64,000 nucleotides of DNA, from the NCBI GenBank assembly GCA_036426205.1, contig CM071573.1, positions 72,886,580 through 72,950,579 of the forward strand, given 5' to 3'. Under the pieces are notes generated by a model. It ran no database searches. It saw nothing but the letters and a program-made list of their open reading frames with translations, and was not told the DNA's origin. Numbering within the stretch: the first letter of the stretch is position 1; each line of letters starts with the position of its first letter. The translations under genes were made by a program, and so were the position numbers. This document shows, piece after piece, positions 1 to 12,029 of the stretch. This DNA comes from Ascaphus truei (lineage: Eukaryota; Chordata; Amphibia; Anura; Ascaphidae).

Positions 1-504
1 AACACATTATGTGTTTGCTATCTTTTTGCACATACACATTACAAGAAATGTAGGAAGTTAGAGTTTAACAATATGTCGTCTAAGAATTTAATTTATTTGT
101 ACTTAATTCGTGGACAAATCTATTAACTAATTATCCTCTAAGTCCCATCAAATTCATATAACTAAAAATGGATTCAGCCTATGTAATACTGTATATTTTC
201 TTTTAAAACTTGCGCGGAAAAACACAGTTTTTTTGTTTTAGCAGGGACTATCCAGTGATGATCATTTATGTGGGTTTGGAAAGTTTAGAATTTCAAGCAA
301 GATATTATATGACATATTTGAACTATATTTTACATTGATGTGATATCATACTAAACGTTGTCATAAGGTTATTTGTTATGCCGATGTCTAAAGCACAGAT
401 GTCCATTGCTGGACAAGCTACGATGCGAATTTTTATGAGGCAAACGAAACCTGTTTAAGCTTGGGAAACACTTGGAAACATTGTGGAAAATAGCACGATT
501 GTAC

Positions 505-684
505 AAGGTGGTCACACGCAGTCCTCAAGAGCCACAACCAGCCAGGTATTAAGATATCCTGTATTAGCACAGGTGGATCAATCAAAAGGAGCCGAGCCAC
601 TGATTGAGCCACCTGTGCGTGAAGCAGGGAGGATCTGAAACCTGAGCTGTTGGGGGCTCTGGAGGACTGAGGTGGCCATCCTTG
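505..684. repeat. Repeat A (palindromic MITE-like), copy 1 of duplication
   Basis: Imperfect palindrome. The left half reads GCAGTCCTCAAGAGCCAC ... AGCACAGGTGGATCAATC and the right half reads it back as GATTGAGCCACCTGTGC ... GGCTCTGGAGGACTGAG. Further copies occur at about 5047, 10683, 40170, 49995 and 54497, and in the second duplication copy. No coding capacity is seen. It resembles a short non-autonomous DNA transposon, but I cannot name the family. Confidence 0.7.
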
Positions 685-686
685 TT

Positions 687-1930
687 ATATAGAAAAAGAA
701 TACCGGCGCCACAAAGAATACAGGAAGTCCAACCAGTAGGGACGTCCAAATGGAGTACGAATACAACTGTGATAAGGAATCTTATCAAACGACGGCAATA
801 TGTGGGACAAAAGAAAAAAACAAATTATGGTGCAGTATGACCAATCACTGAGGCTATAAATATTGACAGGACTAACAACACAAGAAAAACAAGACAATAG
901 TACAGCCGAAAACATCACTAGCCAAGCTCCAATAAGAAAACAAAGCTAATCTTATATGGGATACTAGGAGGGTTATAGATATAACACGCATCCGGCGGTA
1001 AAAGTGAAACCACTACTCACAAGATGATGGGACCACTACAGGCAACAAGCGGAATCGTGCTGGTGGGCTTCCAAGAGGGCGAGCCGGAGCCGCTCTCACT
1101 GGCGTCCCCACGTGACAGGTGGAAAGTTGAGTCACACGAATAACGGGATTTCTGGGCGGATTGTGGATTGTCGCGCACACGATACTCCCACCGATGAAGT
1201 TCCTCCTTCGCTTATTTGCGCGCGGCTACACCACGGCTTCACTTGCGAACTGCCATCTACCTCCACGGGCCAGGACAAGGCTCTAAAAAAACTCAAACTT
1301 CCCGACGCGTTTAGTGTTTTTAGAGCGCTGTAGGGCCCCGTGGAGAGATTGCAGTTCAGCAAGTGGTAGCCGTGGGTAGCGTGGAAGATAAGCGAAGGAG
1401 GAGGGGAAGAGGAAGGAACGTCAGCGTTGGAGTATCGTGTTGTGGCGCGAAGTCACATCCGCCCGGAAATCCTGGTCATTCGGGTTGACTCACCTCCACC
1501 CCTGTCACGTGGGGACACCAGTGAGAGCGCGCCCCCGGTTCGGTCGCCATTTGGGAGCCCCGACACCAGCAAGATTCCAGCTTGTTGCCTTATTTGTCCA
1601 GATGATTGTGAGTAGGTTTCCAAGTTTACCCTCCGGTGCGTGTTATATCTATAACCCTCTAGTAGCCAGTAAACAAATGAGCTTGTTTTATTATTGAGCC
1701 TGCTAGTGTCGTTTTCGTCTGTTTCGTCTTTGTGTGTTAGTCTGTCAATATTTTATAGCATCCGTGATGGCATACTGCACATAATTTGTTTTTTTCTTTT
1801 CCCACATATTGCACGTTCGTTGATGTGAGAGTTCCTTCAATCACCAGTTGATATTAGACTCCATTTGGACTGTTCACCTTTGTGGCTGGACTTCAATTCT
1901 TTGTGGCCGCGGTTATCCTCTTTTTCCTAG
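687..1930. repeat. Long fold-back (inverted repeat), duplication copy 1
   Basis: The two halves are reverse complements, meeting near 1300. The left edge ACCGGCGCCACAAAGAA (about 701-717) is mirrored near 1895-1915, and the CTCTAAAAAA turn lies at about 1281. The arms are about 0.6 kb. Indel noise makes pairing less regular than in the second copy at 15992-17200. No gene is visible. Short open frames here are shadows of the palindrome. Confidence 0.8.
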
Positions 1931-3736
1931 TTCCCTGACGACTGACTGTCAGTATTTACTGGGCTGCAGTGTTTTCCACACATTTAAGCTGTATTATTAT
2001 ATTTTGTAGCGATTGTTCACACTGTCTTTTTGTAATTCATCCTTGTTATATTACGTTAAAACTTATTTTGCCACTTTTTTATTGTTTTTTTATAACAAAA
2101 TCATCCAACAGGAACCTACCGACAGATAGTAGGGTGTAAAAAAAAACAAAATACATTGCTGTTTAATATCATATTAAAATTGATTTATAGTAATGATTAC
2201 AAATAAGACAGATGAAGAGCACTTTGGTTTATTTAAGAAAAAAAGGCAAAAAGTGTACAAGTAAATTTAACACAAACCAACTATCCACAATATTCGGTTG
2301 GGTTGAATAGTAGTATCTGGTTTTTGCGATATTTGTGTCTGAGTGATACATTGCTGGTCCATGTGCTTAGAGGGTGAAACAATATTATGAAAAAGGTAAA
2401 TTGCATTATGAAAAGCAAGTGTGTATCCCTGTGTTATGAAAAACTTGATATTTCAGGGGTGTGCAGTTACAAGCTGCCATTAGGTTACTTATTTATTTTC
2501 CCCTTTAAATATGTGATCAATACAACTCAACACAATGATAAATAAGTAGCTAGTTGAGATCACATCCGTTCTCCTGTGATCAATTGGCAAAGATTTGCTC
2601 GGGGGTTCACTAAATGGCTGTAGTGCAGCAGAAGAGGACCAAACCAAAGGATGCAATGTTTCGGGGGCAGATCATCGTGACCAGGTATCACTAGATCAGA
2701 TTGGTGCACTGCTGGAGGGAGGGCCGGGCCTCAAAAAGGGGTTGGTTTCTGTCAGAGCATAATTCAGAAGAGGAAGGGGTTTTTGGGTTTTGTTTGTGTA
2801 ATTGTAACTTTGTTAAATGGTTGCTAAGAAAACAAAAAGTGCCGTTACAGTATAAGACATTACAATTTTCATTTAGAGTTCTAGAAGTTGTTTAAACAAA
2901 AATGCTACTGCTACAAGTATTTTATCATCGTACAGGAATGATTTATTAAAAAAAAAACACACAAGTAGGATATTGCGTGGTCTTGAGCTTAAACACAGTT
3001 TTAATGAAGCGGAGAATATTGTAACTTGTAGGTCTTTCAGGAAATACAACTGATAACTTTTCTGAACACGAGTACTAGCAAGTTAATTGATTGGTAGCTT
3101 TTATCTTTCAATTGTTTCCTGTTCATCCATTGATTCAAGTTTTTCCACCGACTTAACATGCCCATTTGTTATTAAAAACTAGGACAATGTTTAACAAAAG
3201 TATATGATGGTTACATTGTTTCTGGAAGGAATGGCCGAGCTCTCCGATCGAATCCACTTATAGTATCACTTATCGGTGGCGCTATGTTACGTTATTATAA
3301 CTAAGCTTAAAAGCTTTTAAGCAGAAATTTGATTGCAAAATTGTGCCCTAAAAATGGGGAAAAATTCACTGTTCTAATGCAGTTGTGCATTTGGAGGTAT
3401 GGAAACATCAAGTTTTAGTTTTATGTTTAAAATTTAAGAGTATAAAAATCAATAACTTCTTCCCAGTCATTTCCAGATTCATGGGTTCCATGTCACCCTA
3501 GTTCACCCGCGATACCATCCCAGTCGCTCACACATGCAATGTATCGGGCTCCTTTGAAGATCCGTAGGGTTAAATAATAACTCTATACTTGTCACCTTGG
3601 AACCTATTAATTTCTGCCCTAAGGGTATTGACTTAGCAAAACTGATAATAGGCATATTAGCTCTTAGAGTCTGGTCTAAGGACCACCTTTGCGGTACCAC
3701 ATGGCAACTTGTAATAATCATTGACGGATTATGAGA
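1931..3736. other. No gene seen; A+T-rich part of the duplication
   Basis: Equivalent to 17201-18936. Mostly A+T-rich with homopolymer runs, and a short CpG-containing patch near 2580-2740. No open frame resembles a known protein. Confidence 0.6.
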
Positions 3737-3833
3737 GTAGTGGTGACCACATCCAGTCTCAATCAGGAGTCCACTGATTGAGCTCCTTTGGCTGGCGTAG
3801 GACATTTTGGTGGCCCTTGAGAACTGGAGTGCC
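3737..3833. repeat. Repeat A, internally deleted copy
   Basis: Contains the right-hand part of repeat A (GGTGGCCCTTGAGAACTGGAG) and a short remnant of the left part, with most of the middle missing. The equivalent in the second duplication copy is 18937-19042. Confidence 0.6.
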
Positions 3834-5046
3834 CACTCCTCATGTAGAGGCTTGGCGTTGCCAACTAGGCTATTGCACATTTGCTGTTGTGTGTTGTACA
3901 CCCCTTTCTCTGCTATCAGCCAGGACCGGGCTCCTTTCAGAATTTAAATTTGACTGGACCATCTGACTGTGCTTAGCGAGTGGAATGACAGTTGTGACAG
4001 TTGGAAAGGCTAGTGCGGAGGGGGACTGGTGCTGGGCAGTTTGTCTTGATAAGGTGAGGCTGCTTCAGAAACACTCGCAAGGGCCTGACAGATCCATTGG
4101 AGGAGGAGATGGGGTTTTGATGGCCAGACAAAGTACACGTGACACCTCGGGAGCAGTGCATGCCCGCCAACACAGCTAAGAGAGAAATAGCAGGATTTAC
4201 ATCCAGAGGAAAAGACAGAGGACCCACTGCCATGGAATACAGGTATATGAGTCTTTCCAAATAACATAAGGAAGAAGGATGCTGCTGCATCTTTTTAATC
4301 GAGAGCTCCAACCGAAAGGTTTATACTGTACAAATACCCTGTCTCTGCTCAGACAGGTGTATTTGTGAAAGTAATATGCAGTTGACTATAAAATATATAA
4401 AGACAGAGAGTTTTTGTGCGCGTTAGGTGATTTGTTTAGTAGGATTGCAGGAAAACTGTGTGATATGTAGTAGCCAGCGTATGTATTCCTGGTTCAAAGT
4501 GATAATAAAGTAAATTAAGTTTGTTATAATTCCTTACAGTTTGTTATTGTTAATTACCTCCGCTTCCACTCTGTGTACCCATCCACTATGGAGTTACCCC
4601 CAAGTTACAGGCGCCCACCTAGTGACAGGTTCTGCAGTATGAGGTAGAAGTAAAAGGGGTTAATCTGTTCTTCTTGAGAAGAAAAAATTTTTCTTAAGTG
4701 TTTGATTAATTGTTTGATTACTCTTACTGACCAAAACTGTTTACTTCTTAGCTTCATACTATGACAATAAACTGCAACATGGTTTAGATAAGGCGTTACC
4801 ATAGCATTTGAAAAAACTCTGTAGTGATTCAATTATGCACATTCCATATGAATATTACTGTGTATGACTACAAGCACACTGTGAGAGAGAAATGTTCTAA
4901 ATAGACATGTTCGCTGAATGAAACTAACAATTGGAATTAAACATGCCCAACATTGACTTTTTTGCTTTTGATTGTGTAAACTTTCTTCACAAAAACACAA
5001 CTGGTTTATTTCATTTTTAAACAAATAACCTAGAGTCTCGATGTAC
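3834..5046. other. No gene seen
   Basis: Equivalent to 19043-20221. Short open frames on both strands match nothing I recognise and are not preserved between the two copies, which argues against coding. Confidence 0.6.
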
Positions 5047-5235
5047 AGGAGTGGCGCCAACTACGGTTCTCAAGGGCAACCACACAGGCCAGGTTTAAGG
5101 AATCTTGTGCTTCAGCAAGGTTGATCAATCAGTTGCTCAGTCTTTGACCAGACTGAGTCCCTGATGAAGGAACCCCCCACCTGTGCGAAGTGGCCCATAT
5201 CCTTAATATCTGGCCTGTCAGTGGCTATTGTATAT
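5047..5235. repeat. Repeat A, full-length copy
   Basis: Palindromic copy with both halves (GGTTCTCAAGGGC ... CAGTCTTTGACCAGACTGAGTC ... CTTAATATCTGGCCTGTC). The equivalent is 20222-20402. Indels are frequent compared with that copy. Confidence 0.65.
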
Positions 5236-5288
5236 GTAGGTATGTATGTACTGTAGGTATTTATTTATATAGCCCAGATAAATGCCAT

Positions 5289-5330
5289 TGTCAATTGGAA
5301 AAGACCTTCACAGTCGAAACGTGTTGCTGG
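5289..5330 (+). ncRNA. Degenerate hammerhead-like motif, duplication copy 1
   Basis: Holds GACCTTCACAGTC followed directly by GAAACG: a 3-bp stem II (GAC/GTC) then the GAAAC core of a hammerhead. The upstream CTGATGA core is changed to a TTGGAAAA-like string, so catalysis is unlikely. The same motif is cleaner at 20459. Motifs of this shape are associated with Penelope-like elements in vertebrates. Confidence 0.3.
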
Positions 5331-5384
5331 GTGGCCAAAAATGAGTTGGCAATTGGAAAACCCGTGTGCCTTCTGTTCCTTCTT

Positions 5385-8045
5385 CCCATTATTATATAGC
5401 GCAATTACTGAAATAGCGCTTCAACAGCAGTTAAGATAAGGTGACAATCATTATAAATAATATAAATAAACACATAAAGGGGGAGAGGGCTTCAAACATA
5501 AAATGTAACCAGTTAGGAAAAGGAAAGTCCGCTCTGAGGAGCTTACAATGATGTAATTTGGCTGTAGGAAGAACGTACAGAGACAGAAGGAGGAGGGAGG
5601 GGTTCTGGTAAGTGAATCTGCAGGGCAAGGGTAATGTATGAGGGTTGTTAATTATAAGCAGTGGTTGGAGACTATCTATGCTTCCTTAAGCGAGGGTATG
5701 TTTAAGGTGGGAGGGTCTTAAGGGTTGTGGGGCATGTCAGTGGGAAGGGTTAAAGGTTGGGAAGAAAGGTTTAGATCACGAAAGGGGTAGAGATAAGACA
5801 TCTTGAGCAGAACACAAGAGGAGGGATGAGTATAGCGAAAAAAATTAGGGATGAGCATGTTCAGGAGGAGCAGACGAGCTGTAAAGCTTTCAAAAGTGAG
5901 GAGGAGAATTGAATGTGTGATAGGGATTCGATAGGAAGCCAGAGAAGGTATTTATTACAGCCAGGGGAGCGCTGATGCTGAGACAGATTTCGGAAATGAG
6001 TAGAGTGATACTGGCAGCAGAATTTTTTAGGATAGATTGTAGGAGAGGACGAGGTGGAGAGGCAGGAAGGCCCAGACAGAAGGGGGAGATTCACCGTAGT
6101 CGAGAGGAGTGGAGAGAAGGAGGGGAGAGAATGAGGGTCTGTGTCAGGAGTTTTTGAGTCGAGCAACAGAGGAAAAGGGCATATTTTGGTTAATATTGCG
6201 GAGGGGAAAAACACATACAGTTTTGTTTTCTACCTTTTTGAATGTGAGAAAGAAAAGAATGTGAGAGATGGAGTTGGTGTAACCCCTAGGCAAGCGGAGT
6301 GATAAGTACTTCCAACAGTAATGTGGAAGGAGAGAAAATAAGGGCAGGTTTGGGAGGAAATATGAGGCAGCTAGTGTTTTTGCCATGCTAAGTTTATCAG
6401 GAAGGGCCCATCCACGGATGATATAGCAGAGAGACATTCAGAAACTTGAGTCTGTACAGCAGGTGTAAGGTAACGCGGTAAGAAGTAAATTTGTGTGCAT
6501 CACATTAGAGGTGATATTTGAACCCGCCAGATTGTGATAGATCACCTAGAGAGAGAGGTGTGGAAAGAGAAACAGAAAGGGGTCCCATGACAGAGCGACG
6601 CGTTACCCCCCAAGAGAGCGCCGATAGAGGAGGGTAGGTGGTCGAGTATGTTAGCAAAAGAGCCACTGAAAAAGGATGATGGGAGAGTCAAGAGGAGGAT
6701 CCAGGATATAGAGCTGTTGTACGAGGCCAAGAGTGATTGAGAATGGGGAAAGGAGAGGTGGTGGGGTTCCAACAGTATCAAATGCTGCAGAGAGTTGAGT
6801 TAATATGAGCAGAGTGTAATGACCTCTGTTTGCAGCACTGAGGTCATTAGTTATTTTGACTGAGGGGCTGTTTCAGTGGATGTGGAAGCGAGCGAGCTAG
6901 ATGTAGAGGTCTCTAGGAAGAGAATAAGGGTTGAGAAAATGAGCAAGCTAGGAGAATTTCAATGACATTTCAAGGAGATCTTAGTTAGGGCAAAAGGCTA
7001 GGAGGGCGGACAGGTCCGATGTTAGAAAGACCGGCATAGGGTCAAGACTTGCAGTTTTAGAGTAATGTATGACTGTGCAGTTTGAAGGAAAGAGGGAAAG
7101 GTACCAGGTTAGGGGAGGAAGTTCAAAAGGTGCCTGGTGAGCGTCGGGATGATAGTAAGAGCAAGAGGTTTAGGAGATGGGAGGGGAAGGGCGTCAAGAG
7201 GGGCAGGGTAGAGGGAGAAGAGGAGATCAGCAACCGACACCATCTCCTCCGTGACAGCGGATAAAAAGAGTCCAGGAATGCAGGAGGAGAAGGGAGGAAA
7301 AGGTGTGGTTGTTGTAGGATGGGAGAGTATTTCAGAGGGGATGGCTGACGTATGGATTCCACCTTCCTTGAAGTAGTCGCAAGTTCTGAGGTGAAGAGAT
7401 GGAGGGGAAAAAAGAACCGGCGCATAGGGTGGGTCTGAGTAAGAGGTCAAAGACAGAGAAAGAGTCGGCGGGTAGACTGTGATGTAGGAGTTAGTGAAAG
7501 AAAGTAGGATTTGTTTTGACTGAGAAAGGGCAAGTGAGGACAGGATAGCAAAATTTGTGTGAAGGAAGTGCGAGAGTTTGAGTTCCTCCGGGCGATCGGG
7601 GAATGAGTGGAGGAAAAGCAGCAGGTATGCGTGTGGGAAATTTAGCCAGGTCTGGGGTTTCAAAAGTGTAAGAAGGCGACAGGAAAGAGTGGGAATGTAG
7701 TGTAGATCAAGAGAGGAGTGATAAGGCAGAGTTCTGTAGTTTCCTGACAGGATGTCAGCTCTGGAGCAGAGCCGGGAGAGAGGAGAGGTAGGTGCGTAAG
7801 TGGAATCAAAAGCTGATAAGTTAATACAGTGCAGGTCTCGGCCGAAAAACGAGGGGTAGAGGGAGAGAGGTCGAGAAGGGGAGCAGTGAGATGAGAGAAT
7901 GAGTATGAGGTGCATGGTCAGAGAGGTGAAAAAGGCGAACTGGAGAATTAGGAAAGCGCAAAGTTTTTAGTGAAAACCAGGTCTAGGTTGTGGCCCACCC
8001 TTGTGGGTGGTGGCTGCGTCCTACTGTCCACAAGGATTGTGAATG
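5385..8045 (-). mobile_element. CR1/L2-like LINE, 5'-truncated, noisy copy
   Basis: Same element as 20552-23050. Read on the minus strand it holds the end of the endonuclease, a linker, a reverse transcriptase region and a 3' untranslated region ending in the ATGGCGCTATATAAATA-type tail near 5385. The longest open stretch (7109-7915) mixes frames, and short frameshifts are far more frequent than in the second copy. Non-functional as read. The excess frameshifts are probably at least partly sequence error. Confidence 0.8.
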
Positions 8046-8906
8046 GCCACCTCTGATCTAGACATAAACTTCCAATGCACATAACTGTACGCAGTAACAC
8101 GCATGATAACTTCTAGAGTTCATAATAAAGGGTTTTGATATAAATCTTGTCTGAAAGCTTAGAATATGGAAGTAATGTGTATGCTTAGCTGTAAATTCTG
8201 TAAAATCATTGAAAAACCAGATTGTTTTTTCGCCTCATCTCTGTGAGCAAACTATTATTCCGAAGTCTATACATCATCATGCATAGGGGCATATTCAGTA
8301 GATAGGCAGATTTGCAAAACCAGAGGGACCGAATTGAATTGCCCTGTTTACTCATTCGATTGGAGTATTGTTTAATAAAATGAATAACTTCATGGAATCT
8401 AAGTCTGGCACTGTAAATCCAGCCCAAAGTCCCCAAATTCATGCGTACTTTTACTATGACAATTGATTCTTGGCAAAGCCAACTGTACAAACAGGCGCTT
8501 TTTGTTGTCTTCACTCATGCATGGAAAGATAGCACGGGAAGATGCGAACGATGAAGGATAACAGATTTGACAGGCTCTAACAATTAAATGAGAGAGGAAG
8601 GTTGAAAACTCCACATTTAATTATGCTCATACTATGCGTTACCGTTACTAACAACCTTAAAAAGTTAGGGAGAATAAACAGGAATCTGTTCGTAATGAAA
8701 AATGTGTGCCTAGTTTTTCTTTCTGACAAAGTTAAACTTTTAATGCCAGAAGTATTTTGATGCTATAGCGGGATGAGGTTGCTGCTGTGAGGTTGCTCTA
8801 TATTGTTCGTCTGCTTGGGTTTCTCATTCCCGAATGTAACATGGCTGATCCCGTATGGAGTATTGTCATTTCACATTCTGTACCGAGGGACAATGTCGGA
8901 GTGATT
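8046..8906. other. No gene seen; right end of duplication copy 1
   Basis: Equivalent to 23051-23923. No recognisable coding or repeat signature beyond the duplication itself. Confidence 0.6.
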
Positions 8907-9010
8907 TGTGTGCGAGAGTGTGGGACAATGTGTGCGAGAGTGTGGGACAGTGTGCGTGAGAGTGTGGGAAAGTGTGCGTGTGAGTGTGGGAAAGTGTGCG
9001 TGAGAGTGTG
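8907..9010. repeat. Minisatellite, GAGAGTGTGGGA units of about 16-20 bp
   Basis: Five to six imperfect units of the form GTGTGCGAGAGTGTGGGA. It begins exactly where similarity between the two duplication copies stops, so it marks or replaced the right junction of copy 1. An open frame spanning it is a by-product of the repeat. Confidence 0.8.
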
Positions 9011-10682
9011 GGACCTTATAAGTAGGTGGTCATGTGGTCTTCCAGTGAAGCAGTCCCTCTCTCTCTTGAACATGGGAGTGTTCCTCATTATCAAAAATGC
9101 ATCTGCAGACATCCAAGCTCAGGCCAAGACTTGGGCTCAAGGTCACTTAGGGGCATCCTGGCAAGATCATCTGGTTGCTGATATAATTTCATAAATCGAT
9201 GACCTCGTATCCCCAAATAATTGTTTGGTTTTTATTTCATCTAATGGAGCGGAACTGTATGGCCTGCCCAGGTCATGAGTAATGTATTGAATTACCACTC
9301 GAGAAACTCCAGATCCGCTGCACATCAGCCCCTAAGAAAACAAATAATTAGGCTGTATGTACCTGGTGTTAGTAAGTATGGGTGACAATGTTTTACAGTA
9401 GGTTTACTTACAGACTTCTATGTATCACAGCTGAATGAAAGCATTTAGTAAGCTCAGTGAATTCAGTGGATTGGCTGCTTCATCCATCTGAAGATTTCAA
9501 GTAGCTGGTTACATTTATTGGCAATGGGACAGTGGGGCTTGATGCTGCCTTGTTATTTCAGTGGCTTAACTGCATCATTGCTTGCCCTCGCTAGAGTATG
9601 GGAGCTGCTGCCAAGGAGTTATTAGTGTGTATTAACCAATTTCCTTCTTAGCAACGAGATGTTCCTTAAAATACCATCTCTCTCATATACAATAAAATAT
9701 ACTGGAACATTTTGTTTACTAGTCCTATGGTAACTAAGTAAATGTGTATACAATAGTACTGAATTGATGAATTTGGAGCAGAAAATGATTATAAGAACCC
9801 GTAGTTACAGGTGCATGTTAAAGTATATGTGAAAGGACTAAACATGTACTTACCTACTTTTGGATGGATGGGACCTAATCACAGCCACAGTCATTGCACC
9901 CTCTCTTGCAACCACACAATCCTGCAGTTAAATTAGTATTACTATAATGGTAACATATATGTTTTCATTAACTATTAATGCATAGGTAGGCACAATTAGC
10001 AGTGAAATATGGATTTTTGCTTTGTTTAAAAGTTAGAAGTTTATTTTTTTTTTACTTTTAAAGAGGTTTCAAGATTGAATTTTCCTGTACACAGAAAAGT
10101 GCAAAATCTAATATCTAAATTAAGGATAAAATAATATGTTGTCTTGAATTGGTGAATAGAAAATCTAGAGTTAGACAGTAAGTAAAAAACTAAATGACAC
10201 ACACTGGTTTTATTATTTCAGTATCCAAAAAACAAATCCATAGAATTAGATACAGTAACTAACTATGCATATAGTTTGACTACTTTATTAAGCTCAGGAA
10301 ACTGTATCTGTTCATATACCCAACTGCTGTTAATCAATTTAACATAGCTGCTAAGGCCTTTATTCTACAGGTCATAGCTATAATTGTAATCACTACACCC
10401 ATTTATATGCTGTGAGCATTTGCAATTGACAAACAAGAGACAACATTATGTGACCAATCTGAAGACATTTAGTAGAACGTACTGTAGCACCATTAGTGTT
10501 TTCCATTGGTTCATGGAGGTCTTGAAGTAGGATCTGAATTTTAAATAGATCTGTAGCTACACAATCCAAATCAGAGTAAACCAGACATGGTTCATTTCCC
10601 ATGAAACTCCCAGCACAGCACTCTTAGCATTTTCAACTCTGGCATTCACTCCACATAGTTTCCCATTAATATAGTCTACACC
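9011..10682. other. No gene seen
   Basis: A+T-rich sequence with no recognisable protein frames, RNA genes or element termini. Confidence 0.5.
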
Positions 10683-10800
10683 AGGGGTAGCCAACGCTAG
10701 TCCTCAAGGGCTACGAACATGTCAGGTTTTCAGGATTTCCCTGCTTTTGCACAGGTGGCCCAATCAGGGGCTTAGTCTTAGACTGGACTGGCCCAATAAA
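10683..10800. repeat. Repeat A, left half
   Basis: Starts CAGGGGTAGCCAACGCTAG and runs through a CCTGCTTTTGCACAGGTGG motif into a short central palindrome, then stops. The mirror half is missing. Confidence 0.65.
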
Positions 10801-11151
10801 AGGTATCATACCATCTACTCCCTCTCCCTCCATTGTTACTACATGGGATTAAGGACCAACATGACTATCCACCATTCTTGTTTTTTTTCTAATAAACTCT
10901 TTACTGTACTCTATAAGCCCTTTCGTCCTGCTTGTTGTGTACCTGGGATCCCTGAAAAATGTGTGATCTGCATGAGTTTGGTGACACCTATGTCCTATTA
11001 TTCTATGTGAACAGACATACTCTTTGGGTATAGGAAAAAATGGAGACTTTTTTTGTCCAAAGGTTGTCTGGAAAGAATTCAGGAAGATCATTTTTCAACA
11101 GCTCTATAATGAAAAAGTTGTGTGGCCTTTACACAGAGGCAGTGCAATAAT

Positions 11152-11307
11152 CAGTGTTCGACAAACCTATACATTTGCTCGCCCCGGGCGAGTGAATTTA
11201 ACATCGTGGCGAGCTCCTACTGGCCCCAGCAGCACACGTTTGGTACTAGGTGGCGAGTAGATTTTTTTGTGTGGCGAGTAGATTTTTTGGTGATTTGTCG
11301 ACCACTG
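11152..11307. mobile_element. hAT-like MITE, 156 bp, with 8-bp target duplication
   Basis: The ends are inverted: CAGTGTTCGACAAACC on the left and GGTGATTTGTCGACCACTG on the right. Directly outside both ends stands GCAATAAT (11144-11151 and 11308-11315), a perfect 8-bp duplication. An 8-bp target duplication with CAG-type short termini is the signature of the hAT superfamily. The inside has a repeated GGCGAGTAGATTTTTT motif and no coding capacity, so it would depend on a transposase made elsewhere. Confidence 0.85.
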
Positions 11308-11315
11308 GCAATAAT

Positions 11316-12029
11316 TATAATAGACTAACAAATGTTTTAAGAAATCATCACTTTCGGCTGTTCTATTTAATGTGACTTGTCACAAGCAGAGCTAACATTG
11401 GGATTACAAACCAGGTTAATTTACCTCAAAGGCATTAACATAACGACTGGCTTACTCGCTCAGTCCTAATGAACACAAGCTTCCTTTTCAGCACCAAGCA
11501 AGGGTATTTTAATGGTGATGTGGTCTAATATTTATAAAAAATAAAGCAACACCTCTAAAGGAGAAACAATAAATCGTCCATAAACTCGGGCGGAATATGG
11601 ACTGTGAAAGAATGTGTACAACACCTTATTCCTTACACCTACAGATGTAGCCATATGGATTGTCTCCAGCACTGGGACAAGCTGTGGGAACACGACCACA
11701 GCTGTCCCGGAGACGGAGTAATAATGCTGCAGGGGGTTCCGATCCGAAATTTCACGCATCTAATTATAATATATGTGTGTCTCTTAACTCCCTAGTTCAT
11801 CTTATTGACACAGACAAAATTGCAAGCTGATGCACACAAGCAAAGTATTAATGCAAATGATGTTGATTAATAGATATTAAGAGATATGACATTCAACTGC
11901 ATTGCATAGCATCTTTTTATTCTAAACTGACTTTGCTGTGTACACCCAACGTTACCTGTACACAGCATAACTACAGAATCTGCTGGAATTTAGAATACAG
12001 ATTAATACCAATTACACTTAGCACCAATG
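11316..12029. other. No gene seen
   Basis: A+T-rich sequence. Short open frames match nothing recognisable. Confidence 0.5.

Larger units (their letters stand above)
1..8906. repeat. Segmental duplication, copy 1 (noisy)
   Basis: This stretch matches 15308-23923 in the same order and orientation along its whole length, including the repeat A copies, a long fold-back and a LINE. It begins at window base 1, so the true left edge may lie outside. The match stops near 8906, where this copy runs into a GTGTGGGA-type minisatellite. Copy 1 is about 290 bases longer than copy 2 and differs from it by small indels and substitutions almost throughout. Where other family members are available in the window, copy 2 is closer to them. 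That pattern resembles unpolished long-read sequence more than evolutionary divergence. Confidence 0.92.

Noticed and set aside
7109..7915. 268-codon minus-strand frame considered as a host gene
   Set aside because: It is the noisy copy of the LINE at 20552-23050 read through shifted frames and aligns with that element.
9060..9194. Possible short host exon after the minisatellite (frame 8787-9194)
   Set aside because: Most of the frame is minisatellite and the remainder shows no recognisable domain or convincing splice context.
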